A stretch of DNA of 44,887 nt. Origin: Opitutaceae bacterium UBA2377 (GTDB taxonomy: Bacteria > Verrucomicrobiota > Verrucomicrobiia > Opitutales > Opitutaceae). The stretch lies in the NCBI GenBank assembly GCA_002344205.1, contig DDSZ01000042.1, positions 277 to 45,163 on the forward strand, in the 5' to 3' direction. The translations under genes were made by a program, and so were the position numbers. Positions 34,603 to 44,481 of the stretch are shown here, piece after piece (the stretch's first letter is position 1; each line of letters starts with the position of its first letter). The notes under the pieces are model-generated. The model saw only the letters and a list, made by a program, of their open reading frames with translations. It made no database searches and was not told the origin of the DNA.

Positions 34603-34650
34603 CAGTCTAGGAGAGACTGCGTTTCTGGATCACGCCTAGATGGACTAGGC
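34603..34650. promoter_or_regulatory. Tandem inverted repeats, probable PadR operator
   Basis: Two perfect 6-bp inverted repeats, each with a 5-base spacer: CAGTCT-aggag-AGACTG (34603-34619) and GCCTAG-atgga-CTAGGC (34634-34650), spaced about three helical turns centre to centre. A -35-like TTGACA at 34599-34604 overlaps the first. The padR ATG is 12 bp after the second. This layout fits autorepression by the PadR protein. Confidence 0.65.
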
Positions 34651-34661
34651 ATCTATTCATT

Positions 34662-34994
34662 ATGGCCAAAGAAAAACCCGATCTCGTTTACGGCACGCTC
34701 GACATGCTGATCCTGAAGGCAATCCAGCTCGAGCCGCGTCACGGCCTCGGCATCGCCGACCGCATCCAGCAAATGTCCGACGAAGTGCTGCGCGTGGAGC
34801 AGGGTTCGCTCTACCCGGCGCTTTACCGGCTGGAGGCGCAGGGCTGGATCAAGGCGGAGGAAGGAATTTCGGAATCCAACCGCAAAGCGCGGTTCTACCG
34901 GCTGACCGCCGCCGGGAGGAAACAACTGGAGGCCGAGACGGAGCACTGGGCGCGCATGACCGCGGCGATCAACCAGGTGCTGGCGAAGGTGTGA
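34662..34994 (+). CDS. PadR-family transcriptional regulator
   Basis: A 110-residue winged-helix regulator. The PadR pattern is clear: LVYGTLDMLILKAIQLEPRH, then GLGIADRIQQMSDEVLRVEQ, the recognition segment GSLYPALYRLEAQGWIKAEE, and the wing RKARFYRLTAAGRKQLEAE. PadR proteins usually repress a neighbouring membrane or transporter gene until a ligand binds. Here the gene stands 56 bp before permease P7 on the same strand, preceded by two palindromes. Co-occurrence of PadR with prefix-domain permeases is a known arrangement in Acidobacteria and Verrucomicrobiota. Confidence 0.93.
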   Translation: MAKEKPDLVYGTLDMLILKAIQLEPRHGLGIADRIQQMSDEVLRVEQGSLYPALYRLEAQGWIKAEEGISESNRKARFYRLTAAGRKQLEAETEHWARMTAAINQVLAKV

Positions 34995-35036
34995 AGCGCT
35001 GAAAGCGGTAAGCTTTAAGCGATAGGCGGTAAGCCA
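34994..35036. repeat. AAGC-type short repeat between padR and P7
   Basis: The unit AGCGGTAAGCTTTAAGCGAT with a trailing GGCGGTAAGCC fills the gap between the two genes. Related units lie at 37731-37764 (just after P7) and 39154-39185 (before the kinase). Confidence 0.6.
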
Positions 35037-35050
35037 ATAACCCAAACTCC

Positions 35051-37726
35051 ATGAATCTCTGGTCCAAGCTGCGCTCACTGTTTTCGCGCAGCCGCTTAGA
35101 GCGCGAGATGGCCGCAGAGATGCAGGCGCATCTCGACGGGCTGACGGAGCGCAATATCGCGGCGGGGATGTCGCCGGAAGAGGCGCGATACGCGGCGCGG
35201 CGGGCGTTTGGCGGGGTGGAGCAGATCAAGGAGCGGGCGCGGGATGAGCGCGGCTGGGGCTGGTTGTTCGATATGGGTCGCGATCTGCGTTTTGCCTTTC
35301 GCCAGTTGGGCAAGGAGCGCGGCTTCGCGGCAGTGGCGGTGACCACGCTAGCGCTCGGCATCGGTGCGAGCACGGCAATATTTAACATCACCTACAATGT
35401 CGTCCTCGATCCGTTTCCGTATAAGGACTCGCGTGGGATATGGGCGCCATCGATCCGGGATGTCGAGGGCCAGCGCAGCTTTGCCACGCGCTACACCGAC
35501 TATCCGGAGGTGGCGAAACTGCCGTGCGTGCAGGAGGCGATGGCGTCGGGATGGACAACGGCGAACGCCACCGGCGACATCAATGCCGAATCGATCCGGG
35601 TGGTGTTTATGTCGGATAGTGCCTGGCAGTTTCTCGGGATGCCGGCCTTGCTTGGCCGCGGCATCGGCCCATCGGACATCTCTTCCAGCGGTGATCCGGC
35701 GCAGGTGTGTGTGCTCACTTACCGGGCGTGGCAACGGCTCTTTCAGGGCGACCCGGACGTGCTGGGCCGCACGCTGAAACTCAACGATGAAGTCTATACC
35801 ATTATCGGTGTCTCGGCATCGCGTTTCAAGTGGGAGACCCACGACGGCTTGTTTATCCCGCTGGGACCGAACTCCGATGCCCGGTGGATTCCGGTGGGGC
35901 CAGACGCAGGCTCACTATGGATCAACACCAACATCCGCCTCAAACCAGGTTACACCCCGGAAGTGGCCCGCGACCAGTTGGCCACACTCTATCAGCGGCT
36001 GGCGCGGGAGAACCCCAAGCGCTTTGGCTCTGGGGAGGTGTCGGTGCAGTTACCCAACGTGATCGACATTTCCATCGCCCAAGGCAATTTCAGCGCGAGC
36101 CTCTATCTGCTGCTGGGCGCCGTTGGCTTTCTCTTGCTGATCGCTTGCACCAATGTGGCCAATTTGCAGTTGGCCCGCGGCAGTGCACGCCGGCGCGAAC
36201 TGGCCATCCGCCTGTCGTTGGGGGCGGGCCGCGGCCGCATCGCGCGGCAGTTGCTCACCGAGAGTGTCGTGCTGGCCCTGGCCGGTGGCGTATTGGGCTG
36301 TCTGCTTTCATGGGGTTTGACGAACGGCATCATGCATCTGGTTCCGGAACAGTTTATCCCGCCCTCGGCCATGGTGAGGATGAACGGCCAGGTGCTTGCC
36401 TTTGCCGTCGGGGTCTCCGTGTTGACCGGCATTCTTGCCGGGCTGGCTCCAGTTTTCCAATGCAGCCGAGCCAACCCCAACGAGGCCTTGAAGGAAGGGG
36501 GGAGTGCGGCGGGCACGAGCCGGCGTCAGCGCGTGGTTGGTCGCTCGCTCGTCGTGTTCGAGGTCATGCTTTCGGTCGTCCTGCTCTTTGGCGCCACCCT
36601 AACGATACGTGGCTTCGTCAAGCTCACGAGTGTCGATCCCGGGTTCCATAGCGACCATACGTTGGAGTTTATCGTGCCGCTGCCGGCGAAGGAGTTTACG
36701 ACCCCTGAATCGCGTCACGCAATCGCCGGCAGGTTGCGCGACAGCGTGGCCAGCCTGCCCGGTGTGACCGACGTGGCGATCGGAGTCACCCCCTACCGGG
36801 CGTGGAAAACGGATTTTACGATTCCCGGAGTCCCGTCGATCGAGACACGACAGGCGGCGTTTGGTGTCATGAGCGCCAACTATCGCGCCATGATGGGCAT
36901 CCCGTTGCTGCGGGGGGCTGACCTCGAACCGCGCGACATCATCGGCGCTCGCCCGGTCGCACTGATCAACGAGACCTTGGCCCGGCTGTGGCCGCAGGGC
37001 GAGGACCCCGTTGGTCGGACCATGCACCTTAGCATGCTGATGCCGCCCGGCAGCACGCCCGAGTCTCCGTCCACGCCCGACGCGGGCATCGTTACGGTCA
37101 TCGGCATCATGGGTGACACGCGCAACCACGACCTGCTCGGCAAGGTGCCTCCCAGTGTATTCATACCCTATACCTTGTTCAGGCGGGGATCGCCCGGGTT
37201 CACGGTCCGAAGCCGCGTCGATCCGGACAGCCTGTTCAACGTCATTCGTGCTCAGATGCGCGAGATCAATCCCAACCTGCCGCTTTCCAGATCGACGACG
37301 GCGGCAGCGCTGCTTGACGAGCAAATCAAGCAGCCGCGGTTCAACATGACGCTCTTTACCGGCCTGGCGGCGCTCGGTCTGGCGATGGCCTGCGTCGGCA
37401 TCTACAGCGTGCTGGCCTATCAGGTGGCGCAGCGCACGCGTGAGTTCGGTATCCGCATGGCGCTCGGCGCGCAGCCCGGCGACGTGTTGCGCCTCGTGTT
37501 ACGTGAGGGCGGGATGCTGCTTGGTATCGGCCTCCTGCTCGGGGCCGGTATGGTCTTTGCGCTGGCCCGGGTGGTTACGAGCAAGGTGTTCATCGTGCCG
37601 CTGCTCGATCCTGCGGCGTTTGTGGTCACAGTGCTGACACTGGGCTTGACCGCCCAGCTAGCTTGCTGGCTGCCGGCGAGGCGGGCGACGAAGGTCGATC
37701 CGATGGTGGCGCTGCGGAGTGAGTGA
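35051..37726 (+). CDS. MacB/FtsX-type ABC permease with N-terminal prefix domain, P7
   Basis: An 891-residue permease of the PadR-linked subtype. Residues 1-75 form a cytoplasmic helical prefix domain (EREMAAEMQAHLDGLTERNI, then AGMSPEEARYAARRAFGG) absent from P1-P6. Then come helix AAVAVTTLALGIGASTAIFN, a periplasmic domain, an FtsX block with LIACTNVANLQLARGSARRR, the central helix VFEVMLSVVLLFGATL, and a second FtsX block ending PARRATKVDPMVALRSE. It lies 56 bp after padR, so the two form one unit separate from the sigma-54 genes and transcribed oppositely. No ATPase is adjacent, so it must borrow one. Confidence 0.93.
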   Translation: MNLWSKLRSLFSRSRLEREMAAEMQAHLDGLTERNIAAGMSPEEARYAARRAFGGVEQIKERARDERGWGWLFDMGRDLRFAFRQLGKERGFAAVAVTTLALGIGASTAIFNITYNVVLDPFPYKDSRGIWAPSIRDVEGQRSFATRYTDYPEVAKLPCVQEAMASGWTTANATGDINAESIRVVFMSDSAWQFLGMPALLGRGIGPSDISSSGDPAQVCVLTYRAWQRLFQGDPDVLGRTLKLNDEVYTIIGVSASRFKWETHDGLFIPLGPNSDARWIPVGPDAGSLWINTNIRLKPGYTPEVARDQLATLYQRLARENPKRFGSGEVSVQLPNVIDISIAQGNFSASLYLLLGAVGFLLLIACTNVANLQLARGSARRRELAIRLSLGAGRGRIARQLLTESVVLALAGGVLGCLLSWGLTNGIMHLVPEQFIPPSAMVRMNGQVLAFAVGVSVLTGILAGLAPVFQCSRANPNEALKEGGSAAGTSRRQRVVGRSLVVFEVMLSVVLLFGATLTIRGFVKLTSVDPGFHSDHTLEFIVPLPAKEFTTPESRHAIAGRLRDSVASLPGVTDVAIGVTPYRAWKTDFTIPGVPSIETRQAAFGVMSANYRAMMGIPLLRGADLEPRDIIGARPVALINETLARLWPQGEDPVGRTMHLSMLMPPGSTPESPSTPDAGIVTVIGIMGDTRNHDLLGKVPPSVFIPYTLFRRGSPGFTVRSRVDPDSLFNVIRAQMREINPNLPLSRSTTAAALLDEQIKQPRFNMTLFTGLAALGLAMACVGIYSVLAYQVAQRTREFGIRMALGAQPGDVLRLVLREGGMLLGIGLLLGAGMVFALARVVTSKVFIVPLLDPAAFVVTVLTLGLTAQLACWLPARRATKVDPMVALRSE

Positions 37727-37730
37727 GGAG

Positions 37731-37804
37731 CAGCGGTAAGCCATAGGCTTTAAGCGGTAAGCTTGCAGACCGTTGGGTCCACTCGCTCACGCTCGTGGCT
37801 ACTG
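37731..37804. repeat. Composite of two dispersed repeat units after P7
   Basis: An AAGC-type unit (AGCGGTAAGCCATAGGCTTT, from 37731) is followed by CACTCGCTCACGCTCGTGGC near 37780. The latter matches the unit at 34501 with few changes. It lies between the convergent P7 and kinase genes. Confidence 0.6.
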
Positions 37805-37807
37805 GCT

Positions 37808-39151
37808 TCACGCCGGCAGGCGGAGGGAGGCGATGGTGCCGGAGGCGTCGGTGCGGTTCTTGAGCACGAGCGAGCCGCCGTGGTTTTCGGCGATCTGGCG
37901 GCAGAGGACCAGGCCGATGCCGGAGCCGGCGGGCTTGGTCGTGAAGAAGGGCACGAAGAGGTTGGTGGCGTTGGCGATGCCGGGCCCGTCGTCCTCGACC
38001 CGGAGTTCAAACACCTTGCCCTGCCGGCTCCAGGCGATGCGCACGCCGGCCTCCGGGTGGCCGGCGGTGCGCATTTCCAGCGCCGCCTCGACCGCGTTCT
38101 TCACGAGGTTGATCAGCACCTGCTCGATCTGGGCCGCGTCGCACCCAATGGTGAGGTCGTCGCCGCCGAGGATGGTTGCGGACAAACGCGTTTCCAGAGC
38201 GGTGATGCGCTGCACGAGCGGGGCGATCTCGCAGGGCGCGATGGCGGGCGCGGGCAGCTTGGCAAACTTGGCGTAAGCCTGCATGAAGCGGCTGAGGCCC
38301 TCGGAGCGGGATTCGATGATCTCGAGGCCGGAGCGCATGTCGGCTTCCCAATCCGGGGCGCGCTTTTCCCGGCGGAGCAACGCGCCGAGGCTGCCGGCGA
38401 GCGACTTGATGGGCGCGAGCGAGTTGTTGAGCTCGTGGCCGAGCACGCGCACGAGGCGTTGCCAGGCCTTGAGCTCCTCCTCGCGGAGCGCCTGGCTGAG
38501 GTCGCCGATGACGACGAGCTGGTGGGGGCGGCCGCCTTCGCGGAAGAGCGTGCGGCGCATGCCCCAGCGGCCGGCTTTGCCGGGAAAGTTGATGTTGATG
38601 ATGCGGCCGGTCTCGCCTTCGAGACATTCCGTGAGGCCGAGTTCGGCGGCGGCGCGGCCGAGGATGCGTTCGGCGGGTTTGTCCAACAGGTTTTGGGCGG
38701 CGGGATTGGCGAGGCGCAGGGTGCCGGATTCGTCGAAGGCGAAGATGGCCACGTCGATCTCCTCCATCACGGTGCGGAGCAGCGCGGTGGCCTCCATGGC
38801 GCCAATGCGCTGGTCCTGCAGGGTGCGGCTGAGAATGTTGATCTCGGCAAGGACATCGCCGAGCGGCTCGTCGCGCCGGGCGCCGCGGGCGCGGACGGAG
38901 AAGTCGCCCTCGCGCAGCGCGGAGAGCAGGTTGGCCATGGTCTGGAGCGGGCGCACCACGCGCATGCGGGCGGCGGCGGCGAAACCCAGCCAGGAGCCGA
39001 AGACGAGCACGCCGAGCGTCCACTGCACGCGCGCGGGAAAATCACCCTGCCAGATGAGGACCGTGGCGACGATGATCGCCGGCAACCCGGCAAGGAGCGC
39101 CTGCGCGAAGACGGCGTTTTCGTGGGAGAGGCGGCGGGATGGCTTTGCCAT
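37808..39151 (-). CDS. NtrY-like sensor histidine kinase
   Basis: A 447-residue membrane kinase. Two helices (about 16-34 and 44-62) flank a very short periplasmic loop, so it probably senses the membrane or a cytoplasmic signal. HAMP-like (about 63-115) and PAS (about 120-220) regions follow. The phosphorylated His239 lies in VLGHELNNSLAPIKS, the N-box in NLVKNAVEA (Asn352), and the G boxes are DDGPGI (387-392) and GSGIGL (409-414). I start at the ATG ending at 39151 rather than the TTG 15 bases earlier. It is last in a leftward cluster with the NtrC-type regulator, its probable partner, separated by a GxxExxY gene. Confidence 0.93.
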   Translation of the reverse strand: MAKPSRRLSHENAVFAQALLAGLPAIIVATVLIWQGDFPARVQWTLGVLVFGSWLGFAAAARMRVVRPLQTMANLLSALREGDFSVRARGARRDEPLGDVLAEINILSRTLQDQRIGAMEATALLRTVMEEIDVAIFAFDESGTLRLANPAAQNLLDKPAERILGRAAAELGLTECLEGETGRIININFPGKAGRWGMRRTLFREGGRPHQLVVIGDLSQALREEELKAWQRLVRVLGHELNNSLAPIKSLAGSLGALLRREKRAPDWEADMRSGLEIIESRSEGLSRFMQAYAKFAKLPAPAIAPCEIAPLVQRITALETRLSATILGGDDLTIGCDAAQIEQVLINLVKNAVEAALEMRTAGHPEAGVRIAWSRQGKVFELRVEDDGPGIANATNLFVPFFTTKPAGSGIGLVLCRQIAENHGGSLVLKNRTDASGTIASLRLPA

Positions 39152-39153
39152 GG

Positions 39154-39185
39154 CAGTAAGCAGCAAGCGCTAAGCTTTAAGCTTT
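39154..39185. repeat. AAGC-type short repeat before the kinase
   Basis: CAGTAAGCAGCAAGCGCTAA and a following GCTTTAAGCTT belong to the same family as 34994-35036 and 37731-37764. Immediately upstream of the kinase start on its own strand. Confidence 0.5.
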
Positions 39186-39234
39186 TGGATGAAGCTGCCG
39201 GGCATGCGACGATGGGGCTTGGGCATGGTGAGAT

Positions 39235-39264
39235 GGCCGAAAAAAGGCGCAGAAGGCGCAAAAG
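39235..39264. repeat. GGCCGCAAAAAGGCGC-type repeat after the GxxExxY gene
   Basis: GGCCGAAAAAAGGCGCAGAA plus GGCGCAAAAG ends at the stop codon of the GxxExxY gene. The same unit, in an inverted pair, bounds the other end of that gene at 39666-39748. Confidence 0.6.
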
Positions 39265-39648
39265 TCAGAGAGGATCGGAGAGGGCGTATTTGCGGACTTC
39301 GAGCTTGGGAGAACCGAAATTGATGAGAAGACCATGCTCAATGCGGGAAGCGCGTAAATAACCGAGGAGCTGGGCAACGTGTTCGTCAACCAATGTGCGC
39401 ACCGCCTTCAGTTCGATGACAAGATGCTGATCGACGAAAAGATCAGCGAAGAATTCGCCCAGCAAGGTGCCATCCTCGTCCAGGACATTGAGCGGGTGCT
39501 GCTGGATGACGGGGAGGTGTTGCTTGCGCAGACGATGGGCGAGGCCGTTCTCGTAAACTTTTTCAACATGGCCGTGGCGGAGATGGCGGTGCAGGGCGAA
39601 GCTGGTTTCGCGGACTTGATCGCAGAGCTGGAATATGGGGTCTTTCAT
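39265..39648 (-). CDS. GxxExxY protein
   Basis: A 127-residue protein of the GxxExxY family (TIGR04256 type), related to PDDEXK nucleases. The name-giving motif is GHVEKVYENGL. The conserved FFADLFVDQHLVIELKAV contains the Asp and ExK of the PD-(D/E)xK-like core, and LLGYLRASRIEHGLLINFGS closes the family pattern. Function is unknown. I start at the ATG ending at 39648; the open frame extends into a repeat upstream. The gene is wedged between the response regulator and kinase genes and bounded by copies of one intergenic repeat, as if inserted there. Confidence 0.88.
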   Translation of the reverse strand: MKDPIFQLCDQVRETSFALHRHLRHGHVEKVYENGLAHRLRKQHLPVIQQHPLNVLDEDGTLLGEFFADLFVDQHLVIELKAVRTLVDEHVAQLLGYLRASRIEHGLLINFGSPKLEVRKYALSDPL

Positions 39649-39665
39649 ATTTTGGGGTGCAGAAT

Positions 39666-39748
39666 GGCCGCAAAAAGGCGCATAAGGCGCAAAACAATCC
39701 CAAGGCAGGTTGGATTGTTTTTTGCGCTTTCTGCGCCTCTTTGCGGCC
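39666..39748. repeat. Long inverted repeat between regulator and GxxExxY genes
   Basis: Arms of 35 and 37 bases (39666-39700 and 39712-39748), beginning GGCCGCAAAAAGGCGC and ending in its near complement, flank an 11-base loop. The outer arm is the same unit as at 34453 and 39235. On the minus strand it follows the regulator stop and could fold as a pause or terminator within the cluster. Confidence 0.75.
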
Positions 39749-39752
39749 AAAC

Positions 39753-41120
39753 TCAGAGTCCGTATTTTTCGAGCCGGCGGTAGAACGCGCTGCGGCTGAG
39801 CCCGAGTTCCTCGGCGGCCTGGCGGGCGTTGCCGTTGCAGCGGGCGAGGGTCTTCTTGATCAGGAAGGCTTCGACCTCCTCGATGCTCATCTCCTCCAGC
39901 CTCGGCGCGGCCTGGCCGGCGTTGAGCCCGAGGTCGGCGGCGCGGACCACCTTGCCCTGGGCCATGAGCACGCCGCGCTCGACGGCGTGGTCGAGTTCGC
40001 GGACGTTGCCAGGCCAGGCGTAGGCGCGCATGGTTTCAAGCGCGGCGTCGTCGAAACCGGTGATGGCCTTGCGGTAGCGCTCCACGTGGGCCTTGAGAAA
40101 ATGCTGGGCGAGCAGGGCGATGTCCTCGCGGCGGTCGCGCAGCGGCGGCAGATGGATGTGGATGGTGTTGAGCCGGAAAAGCAGATCCTGCCGGAAGCGG
40201 CCGGCGGTCACCTCGGCCGGCAGGTCGGCATTGGTGGCGGAGATGAGGCGGACGTTGGCGTGATGGGTCTTCGACGAGCCGACGCGCTCAAACTCCCCGG
40301 TCTCGATGGTGCGCAGGATCTTTGCCTGCTGACTCATGGGGATGTTGCCGATCTCGTCCATGAACAGCGTGCCGCCCTCGGCGAGCTCGAAGCGGCCGGC
40401 GCGGTCGGCCTTCGCGTCGGTGAAGGCGCCGCGCACGTGGCCGAAGAGCTCGCTCTCGAAGACGCCCTCGGGGAGGCCGCCCATGTTGACGGAGATGAAA
40501 GGCTGGGCGCTGCGCACGCTCACGGCGTGCAGGGCGCGGGCGACGACGCCCTTGCCGGTGCCGTTTTCGCCGGTGATGAGCACGTTGGCGTCGGAGGGGC
40601 CCACCCGGGCGATGATCTCGAGCACCGGGCGCATGGCGGCGGAGCCGGCGATGAGGGTGGGGCCGTCCTTGCCGCGCAAAAGCTGGTTTTCCTGTTCGAG
40701 CCGGCGGTAGGCGCGCACGGCGCTGCCGAGCTCGATCTGGTTTTTGACGATGGCGAGCAACCGCGGGTTGTCCCAGGGCTTGGTCACGAAATCGCGGGCG
40801 CCGCGGCGCATGGCCTCGACGGCGACATCCACGCTGGCCCAGGCGGTCATCACGACCACGGGCAGGGAGGAATCAATGGTCTGGAGCTTGTTGAGGAGGT
40901 CCAGGCCCTCCTGCCCGCTGGTGGTGTCGCGGGCGTAGTTCAGGTCGATCAACGCCATCGCGAAATCGCGGGCCTCGACGGCCTTGATGACGGCGGCGGG
41001 AGATTTGACGGCCTCGATCTGGTAACCCTCGCACTTCAGCAGCAACCGCAGGGCCTCCAGCACATCGGGCTGGTCGTCGGCGATGAGGATGCGCGGGGCG
41101 GAGGATTCCGGGGCGGCCAT
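39753..41120 (-). CDS. NtrC-type response regulator, sigma-54 activator
   Basis: A 455-residue bacterial enhancer-binding protein. The receiver domain (about 9-125) has acidic residues in IADDQPD, phosphoacceptor Asp59 in ALIDLN, and Lys in VTKPWD. The AAA+ domain (about 155-390) has Walker A GENGTGKG, Walker B TLFMDEIG, and the sigma-54-contact loop GAFTDA (231-236), a variant of GAFTGA. A Fis-type HTH follows (NGNARQAAEELGLSRSAFYR). It should remodel sigma-54 holoenzyme at promoters with upstream binding sites. It is second in a cluster headed by a sigma-54 promoter and UAS, so autoactivation is likely. Its probable targets are the three other promoter/UAS modules found here. Confidence 0.95.
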   Translation of the reverse strand: MAAPESSAPRILIADDQPDVLEALRLLLKCEGYQIEAVKSPAAVIKAVEARDFAMALIDLNYARDTTSGQEGLDLLNKLQTIDSSLPVVVMTAWASVDVAVEAMRRGARDFVTKPWDNPRLLAIVKNQIELGSAVRAYRRLEQENQLLRGKDGPTLIAGSAAMRPVLEIIARVGPSDANVLITGENGTGKGVVARALHAVSVRSAQPFISVNMGGLPEGVFESELFGHVRGAFTDAKADRAGRFELAEGGTLFMDEIGNIPMSQQAKILRTIETGEFERVGSSKTHHANVRLISATNADLPAEVTAGRFRQDLLFRLNTIHIHLPPLRDRREDIALLAQHFLKAHVERYRKAITGFDDAALETMRAYAWPGNVRELDHAVERGVLMAQGKVVRAADLGLNAGQAAPRLEEMSIEEVEAFLIKKTLARCNGNARQAAEELGLSRSAFYRRLEKYGL

Positions 41121-41174
41121 GGACGGGAGCGAGTGACGCGGCGGGGCGCGGACCTGTCAAGCTGCCGGGGCGGC

Positions 41175-41423
41175 TCAGGCGGCGACGAGGGCGGCGACGC
41201 GGCGACGGCAAGCGGTGCGCTTGGCCGGGGCGGCGATCCGGGCCGGTTCGAACCGGGATTCGCGGGGTTGCCGGTAATCGTGCAGGATGATGCCGATGAG
41301 GCCGGAGATGGCGAACAGACTGATGGCCGTCTCGGCACTGAGGCTCGTGTAGGTAAACACCGCGAACGCGAGGGCGCCGGTGGCGAGATTGAACGTGAGG
41401 TTCTTGATGAGGGAGTGGTTCAT
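41175..41423 (-). CDS. Two-helix small membrane protein heading the regulator cluster
   Basis: An 82-residue protein with two adjacent membrane helices (about 10-28, FNLATGALAFAVFTYTSLSA; and 31-48, TAISLFAISGLIGIILHDY) and a basic cytoplasmic-type tail (PAKRTACRRRV). I do not recognise a family. It is the first gene after a sigma-54 promoter (27 bp upstream) and is followed 54 bp later by the NtrC-type regulator. Its prime position in the activated unit suggests a role in sensing, feedback or membrane protection. Confidence 0.7.
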   Translation of the reverse strand: MNHSLIKNLTFNLATGALAFAVFTYTSLSAETAISLFAISGLIGIILHDYRQPRESRFEPARIAAPAKRTACRRRVAALVAA

Positions 41424-41449
41424 GATGAGTTTGAAGTTGCCACCATGAC

Positions 41450-41465
41450 TGCACGGGCCGTGCCA
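41450..41465 (-). promoter_or_regulatory. Sigma-54 (-24/-12) promoter of the regulator cluster
   Basis: Minus-strand TGGCACGGCCCGTGCA matches the consensus including the G after CAC. The predicted start, about 41439, gives a leader of about 16 bases before the two-helix protein gene. Confidence 0.8.
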
Positions 41466-41573
41466 ACTGATTTTTGTTTTCGCAACTCAATGAAAACCAA
41501 TGGATAAAATTTTTCCACAACTTTTCAGACCGGAGAATCACCGACGTTTGCTTTCGTAAACGGGAGGCGCGAT

Positions 41574-41587
41574 TCCCGGAAATGGGA
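41574..41587. promoter_or_regulatory. Putative activator site (UAS) before the regulator cluster
   Basis: TCCCGGAAATGGGA lies 109 bp upstream of the sigma-54 element. That is one helical turn more than the 98-99 bp at the other three promoters, so it keeps the same DNA face. Confidence 0.7.
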
Positions 41588-41601
41588 TGGAACTGGGGCA
41601 C

Positions 41602-41636
41602 AAAAAAGCCGCAGACGGAAATGCAACCGCTGCGGC
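41602..41636 (-). terminator. Rho-independent terminator of tRNA-Pro
   Basis: On the minus strand, stem GCCGCAG / CTGCGGC with a 15-base loop is followed by six T residues. It begins 4 bp after the tRNA 3' end and insulates the tRNA from the sigma-54 promoter region beyond. Confidence 0.85.
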
Positions 41637-41640
41637 AAAA

Positions 41641-41717
<77 letters not shown>

Positions 41718-41839
41718 AAACAAGAGAACGGTCACAAAGCGGGATGCGGGCGGTGGTGGCAAGTGGTATTTTTGGCGGCTTCCTGCGGCAGGATTGGCTT
41801 GTCGGCCCGGGCGGGTCCGCGAACGTGGCAGGGCGCACC

Positions 41840-44469
<2,630 letters not shown>

Positions 44470-44481
44470 GCGCGCCGCGGC

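Noticed and set aside
34453..39748. CRISPR-like array from recurring short units
   Set aside because: Units are irregularly spaced, often inverted, differ in sequence and lack uniform spacers; no cas genes are present.
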